Assembly (NCBI GenBank): GCA_964512655.1
Contig: CAZEJT010000001.1
Coordinates: forward strand, 310,001-374,000
Source of the DNA: VBOC01 sp964512655
GTDB taxonomy: Bacteria; Bacteroidota; Ignavibacteria; UBA10030; SZUA-254
Reading direction: 5' to 3'
DNA: 64,000 nucleotides
The notes beneath the pieces were generated by a model that was not told where the DNA came from, did no database searches, and saw nothing but the letters and a program-made list of their open reading frames with translations. Shown one piece after another: positions 43,465 through 52,789 of the stretch (within the stretch, counting starts at the first letter, position 1; every line of letters begins with the position of its first letter). The position numbers and the translations under genes were made by a program.

Positions 43465-44561
43465 GAAGCGCCCCCCCGGGCGATCTCTCTCAGAAGCGAC
43501 CGCGCCTTGTCATGTGGAATCCGGATTCCCGTTTTCGCCATTCCAATCCTCACGGGGAGAGTATAATAGACCGCCCCGCCGCGGGTCTTCTTGTCGAGCG
43601 CGGTGATACGGACAAGTGACGCGGTATTGACACCTGAAGGGAGTTCCGTTGGAAGTCCGTAGGTGTCGAGGAGGCGTTTCAGACGACGAACGTCGGCGCC
43701 TGGGATCATGCCGAGACATGCCGCCATGCGCGCTTCCGCCACCATGCCCATTGAAACCGCCTCTCCGTGGGGAATGCGAAAGCGGGAGATGTGTTCGAGA
43801 GCATGTCCGATGGTGTGGCCAAAATTCAGGATGCGGCGCAAGCCCCTCTCCCGCTCGTCTTTCTCGACGACATGCTTCTTCAGCTCGCAGCAACGTTTCA
43901 CCACTCTCGCAAGGACCCCGTTGGTCCTTCTGAGGATCGAAGCGTCGGAGCGTTCGATGAATTCAAAGAGGCCGCGATCCAGAATCATTCCATACTTGAT
44001 CGTTTCCGAGAGGCCGTTGCGGTATTCGCGCGGGAGTAGGGTCCTCAGGCAGGCCGGATCAATATAGACCCGCGCCGGTTGATGAAACGCTCCCACGAGA
44101 TTCTTCCCGAGCGGGTGATCGACCGCGACCTTGCCGCCGATGCTGCTGTCTACCTGGGCCAGAAGTGAGGTCGGAATCTGGACGTACGGCACGCCCCTGT
44201 GGAGCGTCGCCGCGACGAAGCCGGCGAGATCGCCGATCATTCCTCCGCCGAGGGCAACGATGAGCGAGTCGCGCCCCGCGTGCATCCCGAGGAGACGGTC
44301 CTCCAGACGCTCTTTCGACCGCCTGCTTTTAGACCGCTCGCCGGCGGCCACAACGAGAACCCGGCAGTCGGATCCGGCCCCCCTCAACGCACCGACAAAA
44401 CGGGATGCATAGAGTTTTCCCACGGTAGAATCGGTCACCAGGAAGATGGCCCGCGATCCAAACTCGCGCGCGATGGAGCGCGCGGCCTGAGCGATGCTAA
44501 TGCCGACGACGATATCGTACGAATCGTCGATGATGCGAGAGAGATTGACCCGGATTTTCAA
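43461..44561 (-). CDS. aroB: 3-dehydroquinate synthase
   Basis: 366 residues. Typical sequence marks: LGGGMIGDLAGFVAAT (NAD-binding, about residues 104-119), RGVPYVQIPTSLLAQVDSSIGGKVAVDHPLGKN-type substrate loop and LNFGHTIGHALEH with metal-binding His. Converts DAHP to 3-dehydroquinate, second step of the shikimate pathway. It follows trpA after 9 bases, which places the shikimate block directly behind the tryptophan block. Confidence 0.94.
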   Translation of the reverse strand: MKIRVNLSRIIDDSYDIVVGISIAQAARSIAREFGSRAIFLVTDSTVGKLYASRFVGALRGAGSDCRVLVVAAGERSKSRRSKERLEDRLLGMHAGRDSLIVALGGGMIGDLAGFVAATLHRGVPYVQIPTSLLAQVDSSIGGKVAVDHPLGKNLVGAFHQPARVYIDPACLRTLLPREYRNGLSETIKYGMILDRGLFEFIERSDASILRRTNGVLARVVKRCCELKKHVVEKDERERGLRRILNFGHTIGHALEHISRFRIPHGEAVSMGMVAEARMAACLGMIPGADVRRLKRLLDTYGLPTELPSGVNTASLVRITALDKKTRGGAVYYTLPVRIGMAKTGIRIPHDKARSLLREIARGGAS

Positions 44562-44570
44562 GCGCCCGCC

Positions 44571-45368
44571 TTAGTGAAGTTCATCGAGGGCCTTCCTCAT
44601 CGAGCCGACGAGCTCATAGGCACGATCTGCCCCGGCACCAGACGAGTTTCCGAGGGCCTTGATGAGGGCGCTCCCCACAATAATCCCGTCGCTCAGCGAT
44701 GCGATCCGCGCCGCATCGCCGGGCGTGGAAATCCCAAAGCCGACAAGGAGGGGGTTGTTTCGCACGGAACTCCGGGCCTCGCGGAGGAAGTCCTCGGGGC
44801 GAAGCCCAGGAGATGAGCGCTCCCCGGTCACCCCGGTGATAGAGATGCAGTAGAGAAAGCCGGTGGAGACCCTGTCGAGCTCGGCGAGCCGGGCCGGGGG
44901 AGTGGTAGGCGCGGCAAGGAAGATCGTGGCAAGGCCGAGTTTTTTTCCGGATGCGGCGTACGTGGAGCTCTCTTCGAGGGGGAGATCCGCGATGATCGTC
45001 CCGTCGACGCCGATCCCGGCGCATTCCGAAAGGAACCTGTCGAGCCCGTAGTTCCAGATCGGGTTGGCGTACCCCATGAGGACGAGAGGGATCTGGCTTT
45101 CTGCGCGGATCTCTCTCGCCATTTCCAGGGTGCGGCTTAGCGTTACTCCGTTCCGAAGGGCGACTTCCGAGCTATGCTGAATCGTGGGCCCGTCGGCGAT
45201 CGGATCGGAAAACGGGATGCCCAGTTCGATGAGGTCGGCTCCGGCTTTTTCAAGACCGAGGACGAGGCCCACTGTGTCGGCCACCTGCGGGTATCCCGCC
45301 GTGACGAACAACGAGAGGGCTTTCCGCCCGCGGCCGCGGAGGGCGCGCAATGTATCAGAGATTCGCAT
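44571..45368 (-). CDS. trpA: Tryptophan synthase alpha chain
   Basis: 265 residues. Catalytic Glu in DLIELGIPFSDPIADGPTIQ (about residues 46-65; Glu48 region) and Asp in the IIADLPLEES loop are present, followed by FLYCISITGVTGER. It cleaves indole-3-glycerol phosphate to indole, which is channelled to TrpB. The start overlaps the trpB 3' end by 14 bases. Confidence 0.95.
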   Translation of the reverse strand: MRISDTLRALRGRGRKALSLFVTAGYPQVADTVGLVLGLEKAGADLIELGIPFSDPIADGPTIQHSSEVALRNGVTLSRTLEMAREIRAESQIPLVLMGYANPIWNYGLDRFLSECAGIGVDGTIIADLPLEESSTYAASGKKLGLATIFLAAPTTPPARLAELDRVSTGFLYCISITGVTGERSSPGLRPEDFLREARSSVRNNPLLVGFGISTPGDAARIASLSDGIIVGSALIKALGNSSGAGADRAYELVGSMRKALDELH

Positions 45369-46560
45369 CCGTCATTGCCTTCGTGATTGCCGGGAGGTCC
45401 TTCTCCCCTCTGCCAGAGAGATTTACAACGACGATCTCACCCGGTGAGGTCCGGGGCATCAAGTGATTCAGGTACGCGAGCGCGTGAGCGGATTCGAGGG
45501 CGGGAAGGAGTCCCTCGAGGCGGACGGTCTCGATGCAGGCCCGGAGAGCTTCCGCGTCGGTGATGGAAACATACGAGACCCGGCCCGAGTCCTTCAGATA
45601 ACTGTGCTCCGGTCCGACGCCCGGATAATCGAGGCCCGCCGAGACCGAATGGGCCGGGCTGATCTGGCCGGAAGAATCCTGCAGGACGTAGCTGTAGGAG
45701 CCGTGCAGGACGCCCGGCCTCCCGGCAGTCAGCGTAGCCGCGTGGCGGCCGGTCTCGATTCCGAAGCCCGCCGCCTCGACCCCGATCATGACGACTTTTT
45801 CGTTGAGAAACTCGTAAAAGAGCCCGATGGAATTGCTCCCGCCGCCGACGCATGCCACAAGGTAACCGGGAAGCCTTCCTTCCCGCTCCAGGATCTGTTG
45901 CCGGGTCTCCTTTCCGATGATCCTTTGAAAATCTCTCACGATCATCGGGTACGGATGCGGCCCAACGACGGATCCGATAACATAGAAGGTGCTGCGGACG
46001 TTCGTCACCCAGTCGCGCAGGGCTTCGTTCGTTGCATCTTTCAATGTGCGGGTCCCGGACTCGACCGGCACGACTTCCGCTCCGAGGAGGCGCATCCTGG
46101 AGACATTAATCTCCTGTCTGGCCATGTCTTCGGTGCCCATGTAGACGACACACTGCAAACCCATCATCGCCGAGACCGTGGCTGTAGCCACGCCATGCTG
46201 TCCGGCGCCGGTCTCCGCGATGATCCTCGACTTGCCCAGGTGGCGGGCGAGGAGAATCTGGCCAATAGTGTTATTGATCTTGTGCGCGCCCGTGTGGCAG
46301 AGGTCTTCCCGCTTCAGGTAGATTTTAGCGCGACCGTACTTCCGGGTCAAGCGATCAGCCGCGTAGAGGGGGGTGGGACGGCCCGCGTAATCTCTGAGGA
46401 GCGACCGGAGCTCCTCCTGAAACCGGGTTGTACGCCCGAGCTCCGTGTAGGCCGCCTCGAGCTCCCTGAGAGCCGCAATAAGTGTCTCGGGGACAAAACG
46501 CCCCCCGAATGCTCCGAAATGTCCCCGCTCGTCGGGGAGTGAACCCGCCGGGAAAGTCAT
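45355..46560 (-). CDS. trpB: Tryptophan synthase beta chain
   Basis: 401 residues, TrpB1 length. PLP-binding lysine in REDLCHTGAHKINN, the catalytic-glutamate loop ETGAGQHGVATAT and the phosphate cup CVGGGSNSIG are intact. Joins indole and serine to tryptophan. Overlaps the DAHP synthase gene as ATGA, so translation of an early shikimate enzyme and a late tryptophan enzyme is coupled. Confidence 0.96.
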   Translation of the reverse strand: MTFPAGSLPDERGHFGAFGGRFVPETLIAALRELEAAYTELGRTTRFQEELRSLLRDYAGRPTPLYAADRLTRKYGRAKIYLKREDLCHTGAHKINNTIGQILLARHLGKSRIIAETGAGQHGVATATVSAMMGLQCVVYMGTEDMARQEINVSRMRLLGAEVVPVESGTRTLKDATNEALRDWVTNVRSTFYVIGSVVGPHPYPMIVRDFQRIIGKETRQQILEREGRLPGYLVACVGGGSNSIGLFYEFLNEKVVMIGVEAAGFGIETGRHAATLTAGRPGVLHGSYSYVLQDSSGQISPAHSVSAGLDYPGVGPEHSYLKDSGRVSYVSITDAEALRACIETVRLEGLLPALESAHALAYLNHLMPRTSPGEIVVVNLSGRGEKDLPAITKAMTDANL

Positions 46561-47603
46561 CCGGCAGTCTCCACCGCGTGCGCCTTCCGGCTGAGCGTTC
46601 TGTTCATGATGGGGGCAAGCTGATCGAGTTTTTCGAGAAGGTGCCTGAACGTAGACGGTTTCAAGGACTGATACCCGTCGGAGAGAGCCATGGCCGGGTC
46701 GCCATGAACCTCGATGATGAGGCCGTCGGCCCCCGCCGCAATTGCAGCGAGCGACATCGAGGTGACCCCGTCCCAGACGCCGATGCCGTGGCTCGGATCT
46801 ACGATGATGGGGAGGTGTGAGAGTTTCTTGATGATCGGAATCGCGTTCAGATCAAGCGTATTTCTCGTGGCGGGCTCGAACGTGCGGATTCCCCTCTCGC
46901 AGAGGATGACGTTATAGTTCCCCCCGCTCAGAATGTATTCCGCAGACATGAGGAGTTCCTCGATCGTCGCCGCGAACCCCCTTTTGAGGAGGACCGGCTT
47001 CCGCAGGGCGCCCAGCTCTTCGAGAAGCGAGTAGTTGTGCATGTTGCGCGCGCCGACCTGGAGGATGTCCGCGCACTCGGCCACCATCGGAAGGGTCGGC
47101 GAATCCTTTACTTCCGTAATGATCCGCAGGCCCGTGGCCTCCCGGGCCTCCTTGAGGTAGTGAAGCGCCTCCTCTTTCAGGCCCTGAAAGGAATAGGGGG
47201 AGGTCCGGGGCTTGTAGGCGCCCCCCCGAAGAAACTTTACACCCAACTCCTTCAGAGTGAATGCGAGGTCGACGATCTGCTGGCGGCTTTCCACGGAGCA
47301 GGGCCCTGCCGCGATGGCGAGTTCGCGGCCCCCGATCTGGGCGCCGTTCACCGCTATGACGGAGTTCTCCGGCTTTACGTCGCGGCTCACGAGCTTGAAC
47401 GGCTTCGTGACCGCGATTGCGTCGAGGACGCCGGGAAGGTTTAGAAAGAGCTCAGGGTCCACCTTCCCCCTGTTTCCGGTGATGCCGATGGCCAGCCGTT
47501 CTTCACCCGGAATCTCGTGGGGGGTGTATCCGAGCGTCTTGATCTTCTCCTTCACCCGTTCGATGTCCGAGCGGGGGGCATTGAGCTTCATGACAATCAG
47601 CAT
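46557..47603 (-). CDS. aroF: DAHP synthase, type I-beta with N-terminal regulatory domain
   Basis: 348 residues. Residues 1-70 form a ferredoxin-like N-terminal domain (MLIVMKLNAPRSDIERVKE) as in the Thermotoga enzyme, where it mediates feedback inhibition by tyrosine or phenylalanine. The barrel follows with AIAAGPCSVES (about 93-103), GGAYKPRTSPYSFQG and IIVDPSHGIG. Condenses PEP and erythrose 4-phosphate, first committed step of aromatic synthesis. It sits between trpF (23 bases) and trpB, so the entry enzyme is controlled by the same leader as the tryptophan genes. Confidence 0.93.
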   Translation of the reverse strand: MLIVMKLNAPRSDIERVKEKIKTLGYTPHEIPGEERLAIGITGNRGKVDPELFLNLPGVLDAIAVTKPFKLVSRDVKPENSVIAVNGAQIGGRELAIAAGPCSVESRQQIVDLAFTLKELGVKFLRGGAYKPRTSPYSFQGLKEEALHYLKEAREATGLRIITEVKDSPTLPMVAECADILQVGARNMHNYSLLEELGALRKPVLLKRGFAATIEELLMSAEYILSGGNYNVILCERGIRTFEPATRNTLDLNAIPIIKKLSHLPIIVDPSHGIGVWDGVTSMSLAAIAAGADGLIIEVHGDPAMALSDGYQSLKPSTFRHLLEKLDQLAPIMNRTLSRKAHAVETAG

Positions 47604-47626
47604 GTGCGTTCCATGTTAGTGATCGA

Positions 47627-48244
47627 TTATTCGATGTGCGACAACCGTTCGAAGAGAAGCCGCACCTTGTTAACGTCCTTCGTCCCGGGTGAGATCTCGA
47701 CTCCACTGTTGACATCCACACCGTACGGCCGAAGCCGGTCAACCACTCCGGCAATGTTATCGGGATTCAGCCCTCCGGCAATAATCAGCGGGTGAATCTC
47801 CATCAGGCGTTCTGCGACCGAGAGATCGGGCATCGTTCCGGTACCCCCGTAGAGTCCGTCGCGGCTTCCGTCGAGCATGGCGGCCGAGATCTCGTACTCC
47901 TTTGCCCGATCGGCCTCGGCGGGGAGCCGCATTCTGAAAACCTTGACGACGCTCACCGGAAGACCCCGGCATTCCCGGGGCGTCTCGTCGCCGCTGAGCT
48001 GGACTTCCCGTATTCCGGTCAGGGAGATCACCGAAGAAATCCGTTCAGCCGGCGAATTCACGAAGACACCGACCGGAATCACGTACGGGGGGAGCGATGA
48101 AATGATTTCCGCCGCGGCCGAGGGTCCGATCGCCCGTGGACTTCCCTCGTAGAAGATGAATCCGAGCGCATCTGCGCCGGCTTGTGCGCACATGAGCGCG
48201 TCGTGAAGCGTTGTAATCCCGCAGATCTTAACGCGCGGCCGCAT
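47627..48244 (-). CDS. trpF: Phosphoribosylanthranilate isomerase
   Basis: 205 residues. Begins VKICGITTLHDAL with the catalytic Cys, continues GADALGFIFYEGSPR and ends with IIAGGLNPDN and GVDVNSGVE holding the catalytic Asp. Isomerises N-(5-phosphoribosyl)anthranilate. Overlaps trpC by 17 bases. Confidence 0.94.
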   Translation of the reverse strand: MRPRVKICGITTLHDALMCAQAGADALGFIFYEGSPRAIGPSAAAEIISSLPPYVIPVGVFVNSPAERISSVISLTGIREVQLSGDETPRECRGLPVSVVKVFRMRLPAEADRAKEYEISAAMLDGSRDGLYGGTGTMPDLSVAERLMEIHPLIIAGGLNPDNIAGVVDRLRPYGVDVNSGVEISPGTKDVNKVRLLFERLSHIE

Positions 48245-49034
48245 TTCCCGCTCCGTTCAGTAGCGCCCGCAACGCCTTTCCGGGGGATCCGGACCGCATG
48301 AAGTGTTCTCCGATGAGGGCCGCCGAGACCCCCAACCCGGCGAGCCTGCGAAGATCGGCGGGGCTCCGGATCCCGCTCTCGCTCACAATCGTCAACCCGT
48401 CGATCCCCGCGAAGCGTCCGGCTATCGCCTCGGTGCGCCGCAGGTCGAGTTCCATCGTTCTCAGGTCGCGATTATTGACGCCGATCAGGCGCATCGAGTC
48501 GGTATCCAGATTGTCGATCTCCCGCTCGTCGTAGAGTTCGACGAGGGCATCCAGTCCGAGTCCGACAGCGGCGGCATGAAGGTCGGCAAGGCTGATCCGA
48601 TCAAGAATTGCAGCAATGAGGAGGACGGCATCTGCGCCCGAGGCCCTCGCCTCGTGGATCTGGTATTCGTCGAGAATGAAATCCTTTCTAAGGAGCGGGA
48701 TCCCGACGGCCTCGCGGGCGGAAGAGAGATCGTCGAGGGACCCCGAAAAATACCGTCCGTCCGTAAGGATCGAGACGGCCGCGGCACCGTTGATGGCGTA
48801 TTCGCGCGCGACTCCGGCTGCATCGAGGGCATCGGTCATCACTCCTGCGGACGGAGATGAGCGCTTGAATTCCGCGATGATTGATACCGCGCCGTCACGC
48901 CTGATCGCCGTCGCCATCGGAAGCGCCTTCCTTGCGTAGAACGCCTTTTCCGACAACGCAGAAACCTTCACATCCCGCTTTCGCGCCGAGATTTCCTGCC
49001 GCTTGTGTTCGACGATGTTTTCGAGGAGGTTCAT
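48228..49034 (-). CDS. trpC: Indole-3-glycerol phosphate synthase
   Basis: 268 residues. Motifs: IIAEFKRSSPSAG (about residues 52-64, catalytic Glu/Lys), ILTDGRYFSGSLDDL, PLLRKDFILDEYQIHEARA, LIGVNNRDL and SESGIRSPADL. Closes the indole ring from CdRP. Stand-alone, not fused to TrpF. Couples to trpD as ATGA. Confidence 0.95.
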   Translation of the reverse strand: MNLLENIVEHKRQEISARKRDVKVSALSEKAFYARKALPMATAIRRDGAVSIIAEFKRSSPSAGVMTDALDAAGVAREYAINGAAAVSILTDGRYFSGSLDDLSSAREAVGIPLLRKDFILDEYQIHEARASGADAVLLIAAILDRISLADLHAAAVGLGLDALVELYDEREIDNLDTDSMRLIGVNNRDLRTMELDLRRTEAIAGRFAGIDGLTIVSESGIRSPADLRRLAGLGVSAALIGEHFMRSGSPGKALRALLNGAGNAAAR

Positions 49035-50037
49035 TGATTGGAAAACCTCCTCAATCCTTCAAGCTTCTTGAGCGCCATCCCCGAGTCGATGGCTTCGGCG
49101 GCGAGTTTCACCCCTTCAAGCAGAGTGCGCGCCTTCTCTGCCGCGAGGAGACCGAGCGCGGCGTTGGCGAGCACGATGTCCCGATGCGGAATCATCTCGC
49201 CCTGAAGTATTCTCAGGGCGATTGCCGCATTTGCCTCGGGAGATCCTCCCAGAATCGCTTCTCGCTTTACCGTCCCCAGGCCAAAAAGCCCGGGCTCGAG
49301 GTGCATCGTACCCCGGCCCAGCCCGCTCCTGATCTCGAACACGGTCGTGGCGGCCTCCAGCGAGGCCTCGTCGAGGCCGTCGCCGGAATGGATGACGAGG
49401 ACTCTGAGCGGGTCAAGTTGCATGAATACATCCGCCATCTTTTTCGCCGCATCCCGGCTGAACGCGCCCACGAGCTGCCTGCGCACGCATGCCGGATTGG
49501 TCATAGGTCCGAGGAGGTTGAAGAGCGTCTTTACCCCCAGCTCCGCGCGGGCCTTTGCCGCGTACTTCATCGCGGGATGGAAAAGGGGAGCAAAGAGAAA
49601 GCCGATGCCCACGGAGTTGATGCAGGCTCCGGCCAGATCGGGCGAAAGGTCGATATTCACGCCGAGAGCCCTTAATAGGTCGGCGCTTCCGCAGGTGCTC
49701 GAAATGGATCTGTTGCCGTGCTTCGCGACGGTGACCCCCGCCCCGGCGGCGACGAACGAAGCGACGGTTGAGATGTTGAACGTCCCCGTACCGTCTCCTC
49801 CGGTTCCGCACATATCTATGGCATCGGCGTCGTCGAGCGAAACTTTCACCGACTTCTCGCGCATGACCTCCACAAAGCCGAGGAGCTCGTCGACTTCCTC
49901 GCCCTTGGTCCTGAGACCGATCAGAAGCGCAGCGATCTGGGCATCGGTGGCGCCGCCTTCCATGATCGTTCGCATCGCCTGTGCGGCCTCCCCGCGCGTG
50001 AGGTGCTGTCGTTCACTGACCTTGAGAATCAACTCCT

Positions 50038-50041
<4 letters not shown>
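49031..50041 (-). CDS. trpD: Anthranilate phosphoribosyltransferase
   Basis: 336 residues. The PRPP and magnesium site DMCGTGGDGTGTFNIST (about residues 76-92) and the anthranilate site KHGNRSISSTCGSADLL are complete. Transfers phosphoribosyl to anthranilate. Stop and start overlap its neighbours as ATGA. Confidence 0.95.
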
Positions 50042-50612
<571 letters not shown>

Positions 50613-50616
<4 letters not shown>

Positions 50617-52094
50617 CGTGAAATCCCTTCGGCCATGCGCAGGGCCTCGATCAGCGCCTTCGCCTTGTTCGTGGTCTCGTCGTACTCCCTCGCCGGGTCG
50701 GAATCCGCGACGATGCCTGCCCCGGCCTGCAGATAGATCCGGCCGTTCTTTGAGAACATCGTCCTGATCGCGATACACATATCCATGGTACCCGAGAAGT
50801 CGAAGTACCCGACTCCGCCTGCGTAGATGCCGCGCCTGCTTTTTTCCAGCTCGTCGATGATCTCCATGGCTCGGATCTTCGGCGCGCCGGAAACGGTCCC
50901 TGCAGGGAAGGCGGCTTTCAGGACGTCGACGCACGTTTTGCCCTCCGCCACCCGTCCGATGACCCGAGAGGCGATATGCATCACGTGAGAGTACCTCACG
51001 ATCTTCATCAGCTGGTCGACTTTCACGCTCCCGGTTTCGCAGACCCGCCCCAGGTCGTTCCGCCCGAGATCGACGAGCATGACGTGCTCGGCCCGCTCCT
51101 TCTCGTCTGCAAGGAGCTCGGCCTCGAGTGCGGCGTCCTCCTCATCGGTGCTCCCCCTGCGGCGGGTGCCGGCGATCGGGTAGACCTCGGCGACCCCGTT
51201 TTCCGTCCGCACGAGAATTTCGGGGGAGGAACCGATGACCTTGAAGCCCTCGAAGTCGAGATAGTACAAGTAGGGGGAGGGGTTGATCACCCGGAGCGCC
51301 CTGTAGGCGTTGAAGGCATCCCCTGTACACTCCGTCGAGAATCTCCGCGACAGGACGACCTGAAAGATATCGCCGTCGATGATGTACTTCTTCGCCTGCC
51401 TTACGACCTGCTCGAATTCCTGCCTGCCGGTTTCCTCCGTGAGCCCGGCGGGAGAGGCCTGAAACTCGCGCGCCCGGCCAGACGCCTGAGCGAGAATGGT
51501 TTCCAGCCGCCTGATCTCCTCCTGCGCCTGCTCGTACTGGCGCCGGAGATCCTTGCCCCGGTCGATGACCACGTTCACGATCGTGATGATTTCATGCTTG
51601 AGGTGGTCGAATGCGAGGATTGAGGTGAAGAGTCCAAGTATGCTGTCGTCGAGGTCTGCGTCGTTCCGTGCGGCCGCCGGGATTCTCTCGATGAAGCGGA
51701 TGGCATCGTAGCCGATGAACCCGACCAGCCCTCCCCGGAAGCGGGGAAGGGAGGGGAGAGGAGGTTGGCTGTAGCGGCTCACAAAACCGCTCACTATGTC
51801 GAAAAAATTGTCGGTCAACCCGCGCGGCTCCGGAGGCGGCATGCCTGCCGTCGTTTCCCGGATCGTGGTGGTCCGGTCCCTGCAGGTCAAAAGCGCGGCC
51901 GGGTCCCGCCCGATGAACGAATAGCGGGCAAAGCGCTCGCCTCCTTCCACGCTCTCGAGGAGGAAGGAGGATCGCGAGCCTTCGCGGAGATGGAGGTAGG
52001 CGGAGACCGGGGTGAGCGTGTCCGCGAGCATCCGTTTGCTGACCGGGATGACGCTGTACGACTTCGCCAAATCCCTGAATTCTTCGAACGTCAT
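50613..52094 (-). CDS. trpE: Anthranilate synthase component I
   Basis: 493 residues. The N-terminal region contains the LLESVEGGERFARYSFIGRDP motif split around residue 45-65, an element of the tryptophan-binding feedback site. The chorismate-binding C-terminal half has FQVVLSRRFS, PSPYLYYLDFEGFKVIGSSPE-type sequence, IAGTRRRG, DLGRNDLGRV and FPAGTVSGAPKIRAM. First enzyme of the tryptophan branch. No Shine-Dalgarno is visible before the ATG; the attenuator terminator ends 27 bases upstream. Confidence 0.95.
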
Positions 52095-52120
52095 TCGATG
52101 CGGTATGTTCTCAAAGGGCC

Positions 52121-52161
52121 CATAAAGCAGAAAAGCCCTTCCTGGCGGTCCAAGAAGGGCT
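52121..52161 (-). terminator. Attenuator terminator of the aromatic operon
   Basis: Read on the minus strand: stem AGCCCTTC (52161-52154) with GAAGGGCT (52141-52134), extended after one mismatch by TGG/CCA around a 4-nt loop, then TTTCTGCTTT. It lies between the leader peptide stop and trpE. A competing antiterminator is possible: GGGACGAGAACGG (52204-52192) can pair with CCCTTCTTGGACC (52159-52147) at 10 of 13 positions and would disrupt the terminator. Confidence 0.85.
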
Positions 52162-52186
52162 CTCTAAAATCTCGAATTGTTACCGG

Positions 52187-52276
52187 TTACGCCGTTCTCG
52201 TCCCACCAAGTACCGAAGGTACAGGAAACCAGTACCAATACCAAAATCCGTTGACTATGGGGGTCGAGATATGCAT
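52187..52276 (-). CDS. Aromatic leader peptide (Phe/Trp/Tyr attenuator)
   Basis: A 29-codon ORF, ATG at 52276 to TAA at 52189-52187. Residues 11-17 are FWYWYWF: three Trp, two Tyr and two Phe codons in seven. Nothing else in the ORF is notable. Its ATG lies just 7 bases after the -10 element of the promoter at 52284-52312, so it is probably translated from a leaderless mRNA. The ORF is followed by the intrinsic terminator at 52121-52161 and then trpE. The arrangement is that of a ribosome-mediated attenuator: low charged tRNA-Trp, -Tyr or -Phe would stall the ribosome upstream of 52204 and leave the antiterminator strand free. Codon content and order are seen; regulation is inferred. Confidence 0.9.
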   Translation of the reverse strand: MHISTPIVNGFWYWYWFPVPSVLGGTRTA

Positions 52277-52283
52277 TAGATTA

Positions 52284-52312
52284 ACAGTACAAAGAATTGC
52301 CGAGATTGTCAA
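52284..52312 (-). promoter_or_regulatory. Promoter of the aromatic supraoperon
   Basis: Minus strand TTGACA (52312-52307), 17 bp, TACTGT (52289-52284). The region upstream to the DUF190 gene contains only a family B element; I see no obvious operator. Confidence 0.8.
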
Positions 52313-52373
52313 GGGGAAAATGATGGAGCCCGGCGATTGTGATTTCGGGGGTCGACAAGGTGAATTGGAATGA

Positions 52374-52409
52374 CGCCGGCTGAAGCCGGCGCCGACACCC
52401 GGCGCCTAC
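52374..52409 (-). repeat. Family B REP-like element providing the DUF190 stop codon
   Basis: CGCCGGC-TGAA-GCCGGCG, then an extra CGACACCCGG half-site and CTAC at 52406-52409. The GTAG on the minus strand contains the TAG stop of the DUF190 gene. Confidence 0.7.
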
Positions 52410-52774
52410 AGCACGAACGCGTCGACGACCACCACAAGCCCCTCCTTGACCATCGATTGGATTTTAGGGAGGACTGAGCGGATCTTCTCTTCCTCCTCCA
52501 CGACGATTGCAACGATCGGCCTGTGTTCGCCGATGCCGAGGGTGCCTGAGCCGTAAATGCGGTCCTCGGCGCCGAATCCCATGATTCCTCTCACGACCGT
52601 GCCTCCGACGATCTCGTCTTTCCTCAACTGGCGCAGGATCGCCTCGTAGAGCGGCATATGCTCGTGTTTATCCTCCTCGTCCATGAACACCAGAAGCATC
52701 TTTGAAGGCCCGAGTACGCGCCTTGATCGGGTCCCTTGCGGGTGGGTGTGAGTGCGCTCTTGAGAGGTCTCCAT
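52406..52774 (-). CDS. DUF190 family protein
   Basis: 122 residues. The DUF190 pattern is clear: KMLLVFMDEEDKHEHMPLYEAI, then GGTVVRGIMGFG (about residues 57-68) and VVEEEEKIRSVLPKIQSMVKEGL. Known structures of this family have a PII/CutA-like ferredoxin fold. An N-terminal extension of about 20 residues before PSKMLL is not conserved, so the ATG at 52699 is an alternative start. It follows the RND pump gene by 15 bases, so it is probably a small regulator or metal sensor of the efflux system (inference). Confidence 0.8.
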   Translation of the reverse strand: METSQERTHTHPQGTRSRRVLGPSKMLLVFMDEEDKHEHMPLYEAILRQLRKDEIVGGTVVRGIMGFGAEDRIYGSGTLGIGEHRPIVAIVVEEEEKIRSVLPKIQSMVKEGLVVVVDAFVL

Positions 52775-52789
52775 CGCCTGATCGGTCCC

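Larger units (their letters stand above)
52095..52405. other. 311-bp leader region of the aromatic operon
   Basis: From right to left: family B element (52374-52409), promoter (52284-52312), leader ORF (52187-52276), three short alternating GGTAC/GTACC/GGTAC segments inside the leader (52236-52232, 52222-52218, 52214-52210) that allow two mutually exclusive small hairpins, and the terminator (52121-52161). Confidence 0.8.

Noticed and set aside
52095..52405. T-box or TRAP-type control of the trp genes
   Set aside because: There is no T-box sequence or stem I and no series of spaced GAG/TAG triplets; the leader peptide with aromatic codons and a terminator explains the region.
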